Source: a virus. From it: a stretch of 33,263 bases of DNA. The translations under genes were made by a program, and so were the position numbers. Positions 7,781-15,459 of this stretch are shown here, one piece after another (position 1 is the first letter of the stretch; each line of letters starts with the position of its first letter). The stretch covers positions 1-33,263 of IMG/VR virus record IMGVR_UViG_3300044846_005924; one strand, given 5' to 3'. The notes under the pieces were generated by a model that had not been told where the DNA came from, did no database searches, and saw nothing but the letters and a program-made list of their open reading frames with translations.

Positions 7781-8386
7781 ATGAATGAAATAACCAAGAT
7801 TTTAGTCTTTGATTTTGATGAGACACTATTTAGAATGCCAGGATATACTGATAGATTTTCAGTAGAGAGGCTCAAGCCGGAACTAAGTTTCCCAACACCA
7901 TATTCTTTTTATGATCACCCGACCTCGATGGATCCTGAAATACATAATATTCAGATCATTGGTCCTGTGTATGAGGATTGGAAAGAAGCATCACGGGATC
8001 CAACTGCAAGAACTATCCTAATCACTCATAGAACTGAAGAGCTTCGTCCTTGTGCTGAACATTTACTTAAAATACATGGAATAGAATTTGATGAATTGTA
8101 TTTTCTAGGTAGAGTTTCTGAAAAGATTACTATTCTTGAAAAAGAATTAAGTTACTTACCTAATGTAAAAGAGATATCAGTATATGAGGATTCTCTTGAA
8201 CAATTAAGAAAGTATCAAGATTTTTATTATGAATATACATCAGAAATCTATAAGACTCGATCGATTGACGCGACTGACTTTTTTGAAAACTTTATTTTAC
8301 TAAATATGCAATTTGTTGATAAGTCAAAGGTTATGAGCTTAAGTGATTTTAGTGCAGGACCATCTAGAAAAATAGAATTACGATGA
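7781..8386 (+). CDS. HAD-superfamily phosphatase-like protein
   Basis: A 201-residue HAD-fold protein. Motif I is DFDETLF (D11 nucleophile, D13 acid), motif II includes T82 in ILITHRTE, and motif IV is YEDS (E136, D137). The insert between motifs I and II and the DFDETL form recall the Swiss Army Knife RNA-repair-type HAD family, in which the domain sits beside nucleic-acid repair enzymes. Substrate is unknown. Its stop TGA overlaps the ATG of the next gene, a P-loop kinase, so the two are coupled. A phosphatase-kinase pair suggests nucleotide or polynucleotide end processing by analogy with T4 Pnkp. That analogy is inference. Confidence 0.75.
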   Translation: MNEITKILVFDFDETLFRMPGYTDRFSVERLKPELSFPTPYSFYDHPTSMDPEIHNIQIIGPVYEDWKEASRDPTARTILITHRTEELRPCAEHLLKIHGIEFDELYFLGRVSEKITILEKELSYLPNVKEISVYEDSLEQLRKYQDFYYEYTSEIYKTRSIDATDFFENFILLNMQFVDKSKVMSLSDFSAGPSRKIELR

Positions 8387-8979
8387 TAATAATGATAGAG
8401 GGTCACCGCCATAGTGGCAAGACATATTTAATTGAAAAATTCTTTGAACAGAATAAGAATCCTGATGTTCACTATTATAAATTTCAATTTGCAAAATATA
8501 TTGATGAACTTGGGATGAGAGATCAGGAAACTGGTCCAGGTGTTCACTATTTTAGTATTGCAAATGTCTTAACTATTCTTGAACTCAATAATACTCTATT
8601 AAAAGATAAGATCCTAGTATTTGACCGATGTATCTTTTCAGCATATGTATGGTCGATCTATAGAGAACGAATGGGTCAATTTAGACTAGTTGAAGAATTT
8701 AAAAAAATTCTCACAAGTGATCTCTTCAATGATGTTAAGCTATTATATGTTGAAAGAGACGAAGATATTAAGATCACTAAAAGAGAAAAGGACTATTTTG
8801 GTAATTTTGAAAGTGCTGATCATGAAAAAGAACTCTTTGAAAGAATATTCTCCGAATTCAATCCTCAAATCACTGATATAAAAAGAAATAATGAATTCGG
8901 TCGCATGATTAATGAGTTCGATAATGAGAGTTCTATCCAATTTAATAGAATGCTAAACGATCTAATAAATAGAGGTTGA
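8383..8979 (+). CDS. P-loop nucleoside/nucleotide kinase, thymidylate kinase-like
   Basis: A 198-residue P-loop protein with Walker A GHRHSGKT (7-14), a VFDRC motif (79-83, D81-R82) matching the DR(Y) motif of thymidylate kinase-like enzymes, and a LLYVERDED strand before a lid-like KITKREKDYFG segment. It probably phosphorylates a nucleotide or a nucleic-acid 5' end; the substrate cannot be read from sequence. The second Met (residue 4) is an alternative start. It overlaps the HAD gene by 4 bp. Two ATAAATA motifs follow: one inside its last codons (8965-8971) and one after it (8988-8994). Confidence 0.75.
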   Translation: MIIMIEGHRHSGKTYLIEKFFEQNKNPDVHYYKFQFAKYIDELGMRDQETGPGVHYFSIANVLTILELNNTLLKDKILVFDRCIFSAYVWSIYRERMGQFRLVEEFKKILTSDLFNDVKLLYVERDEDIKITKREKDYFGNFESADHEKELFERIFSEFNPQITDIKRNNEFGRMINEFDNESSIQFNRMLNDLINRG

Positions 8980-8987
8980 TTACTATA

Positions 8988-8994
8988 ATAAATA
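8988..8994 (+). promoter_or_regulatory. ATAAATA late-promoter-like motif
   Basis: TAATAAATAATAAAAAAAT ends 18 nt before the ATG at 9013. A second ATAAATA occurs at 8965-8971 within the preceding gene. Confidence 0.65.
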
Positions 8995-9012
8995 ATAAAA
9001 AAATAATTTAGG

Positions 9013-9573
9013 ATGGCAACCAAATATACGTTAGGCTATTTACAATATATTAAAGAAGCAGAAGAGGCAGAACTTGCCGCACCTTTAAAAGGATATACTG
9101 CTGACCAAGTAATTACTAGAATCGAGGAATTAATGGAAGTTCTATCAGATAAAGTAAGATTTGGTATACCTTCAGACAATTTAGGTAGAACAATAACTTA
9201 TAGAGATGCGAATGGAGTAATTGCTAGAATTAGGGATATTGTTCACTATTATGATAGTAAGAAAGAACAGGTTAGATTTTATTGCTGGTCAATAAGTTAT
9301 AGCGGAACGTGGAAAGCATCTAAAAATCTAAGACAAAAAATAGAGAATGATGGAGGATTTGGCGAATCAGATCTTAATATAAACATTAAAAAAGTTATCG
9401 ATTATTTTATGGAGAACCCAGAAGATTCAGATAACATTGCAAGTATCTCTATTGGTATTGATTCAGAAAGCATTAGAAAAGCAATGTCTGCACCAAAACC
9501 TGAAGCAAAACCAGCACCCGCTCCAGAAAAACCTCAAGTTACTGAGCAAAAACCAACAGAACCAGAAATCTAA
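9013..9573 (+). CDS. Leader-bearing protein with Pro/Ala-rich tail, probable internal head protein
   Basis: A 186-residue protein starting MATKYTLGYLQYIKEAEEAE. The Y-I-K-E|A junction resembles the T4 internal protein III leader, which ends F-I-A-E|A and is cut by the prohead protease. The central part (about residues 27-155) is mixed alpha/beta without a domain I know. The last 25 residues are a low-complexity Pro/Ala/Glu/Lys tail (KPEAKPAPAPEKPQ), likely flexible. It is the first gene after an ATAAATAA motif and precedes the ligase-like/NMNAT-like fusion gene by 11 nt, so both should be made late and together. Confidence 0.65.
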   Translation: MATKYTLGYLQYIKEAEEAELAAPLKGYTADQVITRIEELMEVLSDKVRFGIPSDNLGRTITYRDANGVIARIRDIVHYYDSKKEQVRFYCWSISYSGTWKASKNLRQKIENDGGFGESDLNINIKKVIDYFMENPEDSDNIASISIGIDSESIRKAMSAPKPEAKPAPAPEKPQVTEQKPTEPEI

Positions 9574-9584
9574 AAGATAAATTC

Positions 9585-11459
9585 ATGGCCGGAATAAACA
9601 ACTTAAAGGAAATCTATGAAAAGAAAGGCGAGTCTTTCTTAAGTGGATTACTAAACCAGTATGTAATAATCAATGAAAAGGTTGATGGTGCATTCTTTGG
9701 ACTAAAAAAGACACAAGACGATAAGTTTAAGTATTTTAAGAAGTCTGGAGAGATCACATATGTTGATCAAGTCTTAATGAAGTATTATAATCCTGCAATT
9801 CAGCATTTTCAAAACTTATCTGATGATAAGAGACAGCGTATTCCTGCTAACTTCTTTTTTGGGTTTGAGTATTTTACAAAGAGTGATATTAAATCTAGTA
9901 GAAAGGCTGATCTTCCTAAAAATAACTTGGTTCTTTCATATATTCATAGATTAGATGAAACTGGTAAAATTGTTGAGACTCTTCAATCAAAGGAACAATT
10001 GACTCGATGGGCAGAATACTTAGACGTTGATGCGCCACCTATTATTTTTGAAGGTCGACTTGATGATGAGCAGAAAAGTAGGATCCTAGAGTTTGTATAT
10101 ACTGAAAAGAAGGATCTTGAAGAACAATTTAAGACTACTTCATTTACTAAGTATATTATATCTGTGCTTTGCCCAGATGAAAAGTCTGAATTTTCAGATA
10201 GAGAACTTGAAACTATTGTTTTTAGGTTTTATGGAGACGATTCAGAAAACGAAGCGTTCTTAGCAAAATTAGTGGATCCAATATTTCAACAAAGAGCACA
10301 AGAAGTTCAACCTAAAACTTCAAACTCACAAGACTATATTTGGTTAATTGTAATCGACTTGATGAATCACTTTGAAATGTACGACATTGATAAGCTTCGT
10401 CAAATGATTTCAGACTCAGAGTTGTATGAACAAAAGTATATTGACTTAATTAATCAGATATTTAAAGACTTTTTACAGGATTATTCTGAAAAATATGAAG
10501 GTCTTGAACTAGAGATACCTGACTACTTAAAGAGACCTGAATTTGAGCTTGATGTAAATTTAGTGGGAGACCCAGAAGTGGTGAACCTAATTAAAAAGAA
10601 TTCAACTAATTTAGAGATCTATAAAGTTCTACTAAACTTCTTTAGAAAAGTAAGAAAGAAATCAAGTGTGGGATTTTTTACACCTGAAATGATTTCACAG
10701 CTTAACTTAATTGTTCAAAAGATCAAGAATATTATAATGGGTGATGCAGTATATGAAGGACTGTTTCCAAGCTTTAATGAGTTTATTGGAGCACCAAATG
10801 ATTATATGACGTTAAGCGAAGTTGAGCATGCAAAACAACTTAAAGACTCACCAGAAGTACAAAATGTAAATATCTTAATCGGCGGTTTTCAACCTATAAC
10901 AATGGGACATATTAAGGCAGCAAAAGCCTTAAAGGAGAAGAATGGAAATAAGATTGTCTTTATTGCAATAAAAGGATCAACTCCTACTAAAAAATCTCCT
11001 TTTTCTCTTGAAACGACTAAGCGACTTTTAAATAAAGTACAACAAGAATATCCTGAATTAATTGTAAGTGCCATGATCGTCCCTAACGGGCAAATCACAG
11101 ATATTATAAAAGAACTTAGGCCTCAGTATGAACCGATCCTATGGGGAACAACAGATCGTCGAGTAAAGGACTATGCTCTACAGTTTGATTATATTAAAAA
11201 GAGAGATCTTCCACTCAGAATATCAAAAGACTTTAAATTAGTAGAACTTCCAAGCTTTGTAAAATCAGAAGATATGATAGACTTGATTAAAGATTCAAAT
11301 TATGAGAAGTTTAAGAGTGAGACCCCGACATCAGTATCAGCTGAATTTTTTAATCTACAAAAGGAAATTGGAAAACATATTAATGTGAACGAAGCTAATC
11401 AAGATACTCGCTTTATGGAGCCTGGAGTAAACGATGATTCAACAGAAGATATCGTTTAA
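9585..11459 (+). CDS. Ligase-like nucleotidyltransferase fused to NMNAT-like cytidylyltransferase domain
   Basis: A 624-residue two-domain protein. The N-terminal part has the ligase/capping-enzyme motif I EKVDG (K32 is the expected AMP- or GMP-accepting lysine), a possible motif III FGFEYF (92-97) and lysines at 183 and 189 in a possible motif V. These spacings fit an RNA-ligase-like domain. A helical linker (about 200-425) follows. The C-terminal part has GGFQPITMGH (433-442), the nucleotide-binding signature of nicotinamide-nucleotide adenylyltransferases and cytidylyltransferases. The usual final ISxTxxR appears only as a weak TSVSAEFF. A V-N-E|A near the C-terminus could be a protease site. 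Possible roles are RNA or NAD repair; the exact reaction is unknown. Confidence 0.72.
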   Translation: MAGINNLKEIYEKKGESFLSGLLNQYVIINEKVDGAFFGLKKTQDDKFKYFKKSGEITYVDQVLMKYYNPAIQHFQNLSDDKRQRIPANFFFGFEYFTKSDIKSSRKADLPKNNLVLSYIHRLDETGKIVETLQSKEQLTRWAEYLDVDAPPIIFEGRLDDEQKSRILEFVYTEKKDLEEQFKTTSFTKYIISVLCPDEKSEFSDRELETIVFRFYGDDSENEAFLAKLVDPIFQQRAQEVQPKTSNSQDYIWLIVIDLMNHFEMYDIDKLRQMISDSELYEQKYIDLINQIFKDFLQDYSEKYEGLELEIPDYLKRPEFELDVNLVGDPEVVNLIKKNSTNLEIYKVLLNFFRKVRKKSSVGFFTPEMISQLNLIVQKIKNIIMGDAVYEGLFPSFNEFIGAPNDYMTLSEVEHAKQLKDSPEVQNVNILIGGFQPITMGHIKAAKALKEKNGNKIVFIAIKGSTPTKKSPFSLETTKRLLNKVQQEYPELIVSAMIVPNGQITDIIKELRPQYEPILWGTTDRRVKDYALQFDYIKKRDLPLRISKDFKLVELPSFVKSEDMIDLIKDSNYEKFKSETPTSVSAEFFNLQKEIGKHINVNEANQDTRFMEPGVNDDSTEDIV

Positions 11460-11505
11460 AACTTTAATTGATTCTTGGATATAATATACAAAACTTTCCA
11501 AAAAT

Positions 11506-13065
11506 ATGAGGTTTAAAGAATTAGAAGAGTCAGATATTAAATATTTTACTGAAGTATATTACAATAAAGCTATTTCATGGGATAATCGATTACGTATACT
11601 ATCTGAAAAGTTTGAATGTTCAACTAGAACATTAGAAAACTGGGCATCTAAACTTAAATTAACTGAGACTGCTCAAGAAGAATCACCGCAATATCAAAGT
11701 GCACAAGCTAGAGAATATAATAAAAAATCAAAACGTTTTATTATTTCTTGGGCTCAAAATAATACTGGCGTACATACTTCATTTATTGAAAATATGAAAG
11801 CATATGCTGATTTTATTAATGCAGATATTCATATAATTGCAGGTCGATATAAAAATCCTACCTCTGTCTGGACAAATAGTCAAGAAGAGAGTGAATTTTG
11901 GGATCCAATAGTAGTTCCTTACTTGGATGCAAATCGTCATGATATACATAAGTATCTTTCAATCATGTCAGATGTTAAGATTCAGCCAACCGCTGTTAAT
12001 CCTATGACTGGTTTAGAGGGAATGAGTGGAATTAATTCATGTGTAGTGGGTTCTCCTAAAATGCAAATGGAAATGATTCCAGTACTCGAAGGAAACGCAC
12101 CAAAGATGATGATTACAACTGGAGCTTGCACAAATAAGAATTATACTGATTCTAAAGCTGGTAAAAAGGGAGAATTTCATCATACTTTAGGTTTTGTTAT
12201 TGTTGAAATTAAGAATGATGAAATATTCTTTATGAGACAGGTAACTGCAACTGATTCAGGAAGCTTTACTGATCTTTTTTATAATACTACTGATGGTGAG
12301 GTGACTCGCATTTCTGAAATATCAGCAATTATCTTAGGCGATCTACACTATGGCAAACATGATCAAGATGTACTAAATAAGACTCTTGATTTTATGAATA
12401 TTCTTCATCCTGAACACGTGATCCTACATGATGTTTTTGATGGGACATCTATTAGTCACCACGAAGAAAAGGATCCATTTATACAATATCAAAAGGAATT
12501 AGACGGAACAAATTCACTAAAGAAGGAAGTTGATGACTTACTTGTAGGTCTTTCTGATTTTCAAGACTATAATACTGTAATTGTTCGAAGTAATCATGAT
12601 GATTTCGTAGACAGATGGTTAAAAAATACTGATTGGCGAAAAACAGTCACTCCTAAAAACTCTCTAGAATACATGCTCTATTCTGCAGCTATCCTAGGCG
12701 GAGAGGCACCAAATGGTGTTATTCCTTGGGTAATAAACAAGGCATATCCTCACTTTATTACACTAGGCAGAAGTGATAGTTATATTGTTAATGGCTGGGA
12801 ACTAGGTCAGCATGGAGATATAGGGGCTAGCGGTAGTCGAGGATCCTTACAACAGTTTAGAAAACTAAATACTAAAATAGTAGTTGGACACTATCATTCA
12901 CCTGGAAGAAAGGATGGAGCATTAGCAGTCGGCACAACTAGTAAATTAAGATGCGGATATAATATCGGACCGAGCTCATGGTTACATTCACATGTAATTA
13001 TTCATAAAGATTCAAAAGCACAACACATTAACTTTATAAAAGGCGGATATACTACATTGAAATAA
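11506..13065 (+). CDS. HTH domain plus calcineurin-like metallophosphoesterase
   Basis: A 519-residue protein. Residues about 25-53 resemble a helix-turn-helix (RLRILSEKF, then TRTLENWASKL). The C-terminal half is a calcineurin-like phosphoesterase: GDLH (D279, H281), HDVFDG (D309, D312), SNHDD (N363-H364-D365), GQHGD (H436) and GHYH (H462, H464), giving a full dinuclear metal site. The domain order recalls the phage T5 A1 protein, a first-step-transfer factor with nuclease-type signature, but that match is from memory. A nuclease or phosphodiesterase on nucleic acid is plausible. No ATAAATAA motif precedes it; a TATAAT-like sequence occurs at 11480-11485. Its stop overlaps the next promoter-like motif. 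Confidence 0.78.
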   Translation: MRFKELEESDIKYFTEVYYNKAISWDNRLRILSEKFECSTRTLENWASKLKLTETAQEESPQYQSAQAREYNKKSKRFIISWAQNNTGVHTSFIENMKAYADFINADIHIIAGRYKNPTSVWTNSQEESEFWDPIVVPYLDANRHDIHKYLSIMSDVKIQPTAVNPMTGLEGMSGINSCVVGSPKMQMEMIPVLEGNAPKMMITTGACTNKNYTDSKAGKKGEFHHTLGFVIVEIKNDEIFFMRQVTATDSGSFTDLFYNTTDGEVTRISEISAIILGDLHYGKHDQDVLNKTLDFMNILHPEHVILHDVFDGTSISHHEEKDPFIQYQKELDGTNSLKKEVDDLLVGLSDFQDYNTVIVRSNHDDFVDRWLKNTDWRKTVTPKNSLEYMLYSAAILGGEAPNGVIPWVINKAYPHFITLGRSDSYIVNGWELGQHGDIGASGSRGSLQQFRKLNTKIVVGHYHSPGRKDGALAVGTTSKLRCGYNIGPSSWLHSHVIIHKDSKAQHINFIKGGYTTLK

Positions 13066-13068
13066 ATA
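13062..13068 (+). promoter_or_regulatory. ATAAATA late-promoter-like motif
   Basis: AAATAAATAACTTAGAA overlaps the preceding stop codon and ends 23 nt before the ATG at 13092 of the small zinc-ribbon gene. Confidence 0.5.
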
Positions 13069-13091
13069 ACTTAGAAATAAGTACTATTTTT

Positions 13092-13259
13092 ATGAAGTAT
13101 ATTTTAGGACATGTTAATTATATACGTGAAGCCGTAACTGATACTCGTGTCATATGCGATAAGTGTGGATGGAATTGGGCAATCGTTGATGGAGGAGATG
13201 ACTTATATATGTGTCATAAATGTGGGAATGATAATACTCCATCCAATACTTTAAAATAA
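13092..13259 (+). CDS. 55-residue zinc-ribbon protein with packaging leader
   Basis: A short reading frame of 55 codons starting MKYILGHVNYIREAVTD. The Y-I-R-E|A junction matches the leader family and the T4 internal protein leader form. Cleavage would free a 42-residue domain with CDKCGW (C22, C25) and CHKCGN (C41, C44), a four-cysteine zinc ribbon separated by a short WAIVDGGDD hairpin. Such small ribbons often bind nucleic acid or protein. It has its own ATAAATAA motif 23 nt upstream and lies between the phosphoesterase and another small gene. A packaged, possibly injected, zinc-binding peptide is the inference. Confidence 0.75.
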   Translation: MKYILGHVNYIREAVTDTRVICDKCGWNWAIVDGGDDLYMCHKCGNDNTPSNTLK

Positions 13260-13268
13260 TTAAGCAAC

Positions 13269-13460
13269 ATGGCCAAGAAAAATGATAGTCAACAAAATTT
13301 TGAAAATTACCGTAAAGGTAAAGCAAAATTAGAAAACGCAGTTTTACAACACCCAGAAGAGAGTAAAGGAGGAAAATCAGTATATGATTTTATGAAAGGT
13401 GAAGTTAAACGTAATATGTGGGTCATTCCGTATGAGCAGTTTAAAAAGAGAGATAAATAA
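13269..13460 (+). CDS. Small basic hypothetical protein
   Basis: A 63-residue, Lys-rich protein beginning MAKKNDSQQNFENYRKGKAK, with a YDFMKGE motif in the middle and ending QFKKRDK. No recognised domain and no leader of the type seen in its neighbours. It starts 9 nt after the zinc-ribbon stop, so it is likely co-transcribed with it. Its last codons contain the promoter-like motif of the next gene. Charge and size would suit a DNA- or RNA-binding or virion accessory protein, but nothing specific supports that. Confidence 0.6.
   Translation: MAKKNDSQQNFENYRKGKAKLENAVLQHPEESKGGKSVYDFMKGEVKRNMWVIPYEQFKKRDK
13453..13459 (+). promoter_or_regulatory. ATAAATA late-promoter-like motif
   Basis: GAGATAAATAATTAAAAT overlaps the stop of the 63-residue protein and ends 20 nt before the ATG at 13480. 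Confidence 0.6.
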
Positions 13461-13479
13461 TTAAAATCTCAAAGATCAT

Positions 13480-15414
13480 ATGAGTTTTGAAGCATATTTA
13501 AGGAATTGGCTTAGAATCACCGAATCAATCGTAAATGAGACTGACGAAAAAGAAGATAATAAATCATCTGAGCTTGATGAACTTCTTAATATTATTGAGT
13601 CAGGAATAGGCGGAGAAACATCGGACAGGACAGCTAGAACTACTTCATTTGAGTCGATTGAACAGGTACTACAAAAAGTAGACATACTTACTCTAGAAAA
13701 AATAAAAGACAATCCAGATCTACAAAGAGTATTACTTGCAATGGTTGCTCCTGGAAAAGTAGAGTGGATGGGTGAATACTTAACTAAATCTAAAAAGAGT
13801 TTAAGCGCTCTATCTTCAGACAAGAAGAAGACTGATCCTTCTCTTAATTTTGAAGGATATAAAAGATTTATATTACGCGAGGCTGACGTTAAGAGCAGAA
13901 TCTATAAGATGCACTTGATCTTTAAATATGCATCCGACTTGCCTGAATTAGATAAGGAGACAAATTTACTATTGGCATTAAAAAAATTAGATGTTTCTCT
14001 AAATACTGAAACTGATCAACCTACTATTAAGATCCATAAGATTGGAAGCATTGATAATACAGTCGAGACAAATGAGTTTGAGGTAATAGATTCAAATGGA
14101 GAATCTAGAGTAATGAAAAAGGAAGAACTCGCAAATCTTCTTGAAAAGAATCCTGATATTGCAGAAAAGGCTAAGGCTATCGCTAATGATTCCTATAAGA
14201 AAAAATTAAATAAGCTCGTACAGAGAACAGAAGATACTATTAGAAAAGAGGTAGCTGGATCAATGCGAGAAACTGAACAAGTAATCTCAAACTTACCAAA
14301 CGATGAGAAGACTATGGAAAAACTACAAGTTGATTGGAAACCTCTAATCGATGCGTTAGGTTATTCTAAATTCTTTAGTGGTCCAATCAAGGCAAAGGAG
14401 AAGGAGATAACTAAGAATGAACGTCCAAGCTTAAGAAAAAAGAATAGGATTAAGGAAAAACTAATGAGTGCATTAAGTTCAGCACTTCTTCCACCTATGG
14501 CAAATGGCGAGATCTCTGCTCCAGGTGGAGATTATTATAAATTATTTAAGAAATTAGAAGGGCAAAATACTGCATGGCTAGAAGCAGCAATTAAAGAAGT
14601 GCTTGTAGATTCAGCTAGAATTGCTCAATTTAATAATTCAGCCCGAACTGCAGAAAGCGCGCTTGAAGAGAATCAATTAGCCTATTTACAGATCAGTAGT
14701 GCATGGATAATTAAATATATCGAGAGTGAAGTTGATGGAGAATTATCTAAACGAGATACTGATAATGCGATTGCTAAGATTAAGTCAATTACTCAACAGA
14801 AGGAGAAAGAGATTAAAAACTACTATTTGTCAAAGGATTTTAATATGAAGAACTTTAAGGGTATTCAGTTAAAACCAGATCTGCGCCTTCCTCTTTATCA
14901 AAGGGTTAGATTAGCGGTTAGTGAGGCAGATCGAATCGCTGAAAGTCCACTAAAGAACCTTCTTAAAGGATTAGGTCAAATAGCCGTTGGATTGTTTTCA
15001 ACTATTCCTGATCGAGGCGACATGGCACTAGCTAAAAAGAATGCTGATCAAAATCGAGCAGTCTTTAATGGCCTATATAGTATTATTAAGGGCGGAGTAT
15101 ATGGAGTAAGTAAGCAAGGAGGTCGAGACTTTGAAAAAGGAGTGGAAAAAGCAACTAATAAGATGAGATTAGATGCAGTTGGCTTGACTCCATATGAAAA
15201 AGGAGAAGGTCCTAAATTTTATAAGTCAGCTGAAAAGAAAACAAATGAAGAAGCTGCAGCAGTTTCACCAGGAGCTACTTTCCAAACACCTGATACTCTA
15301 CCATCGGATAATATGGATACATTTGCACTAGCTGGTCCAGGTAAAAAGACCAAAAAGAAGAAAATTATAAAAAAGGTTTCTACATTTAACGATTTTCTGA
15401 AAAGTAAGGACTAA
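13480..15414 (+). CDS. Large leader-bearing helical protein, probable virion/internal protein
   Basis: A 644-residue, highly charged, mostly helical protein. The N-terminus MSFEAYLRNWLRITESIVNE contains I-T-E|S, matching the leader family. Long charged helices follow, with a possible hydrophobic helix region around SPLKNLLKGLGQIAVGLFST. The C-terminus has a strongly basic run (GKKTKKKKIIKK) and ends with TFNDFLKSKD. I recognise no catalytic domain. It is preceded by an ATAAATAA motif and followed by the baseplate module. It could be a large internal head or pilot-type protein, or a tail-associated protein; the leader favours head packaging. Function is unassigned. Confidence 0.7.
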   Translation: MSFEAYLRNWLRITESIVNETDEKEDNKSSELDELLNIIESGIGGETSDRTARTTSFESIEQVLQKVDILTLEKIKDNPDLQRVLLAMVAPGKVEWMGEYLTKSKKSLSALSSDKKKTDPSLNFEGYKRFILREADVKSRIYKMHLIFKYASDLPELDKETNLLLALKKLDVSLNTETDQPTIKIHKIGSIDNTVETNEFEVIDSNGESRVMKKEELANLLEKNPDIAEKAKAIANDSYKKKLNKLVQRTEDTIRKEVAGSMRETEQVISNLPNDEKTMEKLQVDWKPLIDALGYSKFFSGPIKAKEKEITKNERPSLRKKNRIKEKLMSALSSALLPPMANGEISAPGGDYYKLFKKLEGQNTAWLEAAIKEVLVDSARIAQFNNSARTAESALEENQLAYLQISSAWIIKYIESEVDGELSKRDTDNAIAKIKSITQQKEKEIKNYYLSKDFNMKNFKGIQLKPDLRLPLYQRVRLAVSEADRIAESPLKNLLKGLGQIAVGLFSTIPDRGDMALAKKNADQNRAVFNGLYSIIKGGVYGVSKQGGRDFEKGVEKATNKMRLDAVGLTPYEKGEGPKFYKSAEKKTNEEAAAVSPGATFQTPDTLPSDNMDTFALAGPGKKTKKKKIIKKVSTFNDFLKSKD

Positions 15415-15435
15415 TCCTAAACTTTTAAAAGCCTA

Positions 15436-15442
15436 ATAAATA
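15436..15442 (+). promoter_or_regulatory. ATAAATA late-promoter-like motif for the baseplate module
   Basis: CTAATAAATAATAAAAAC ends 17 nt before the ATG at 15460. The six genes that follow have small gaps or overlaps and no further such motif between them, so this may drive the whole module to 21898. Confidence 0.7.
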
Positions 15443-15459
15443 ATAAAAACTAGATTCTT

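Noticed and set aside
13476-13823. Long antisense reading frames opposite real genes (for example 13476-13823, 17534-17809, 31684-32148)
   Set aside because: Each lies wholly opposite a well-supported gene with conserved protein motifs, has Ser/Phe/Leu-rich antisense composition and no promoter-like motif.
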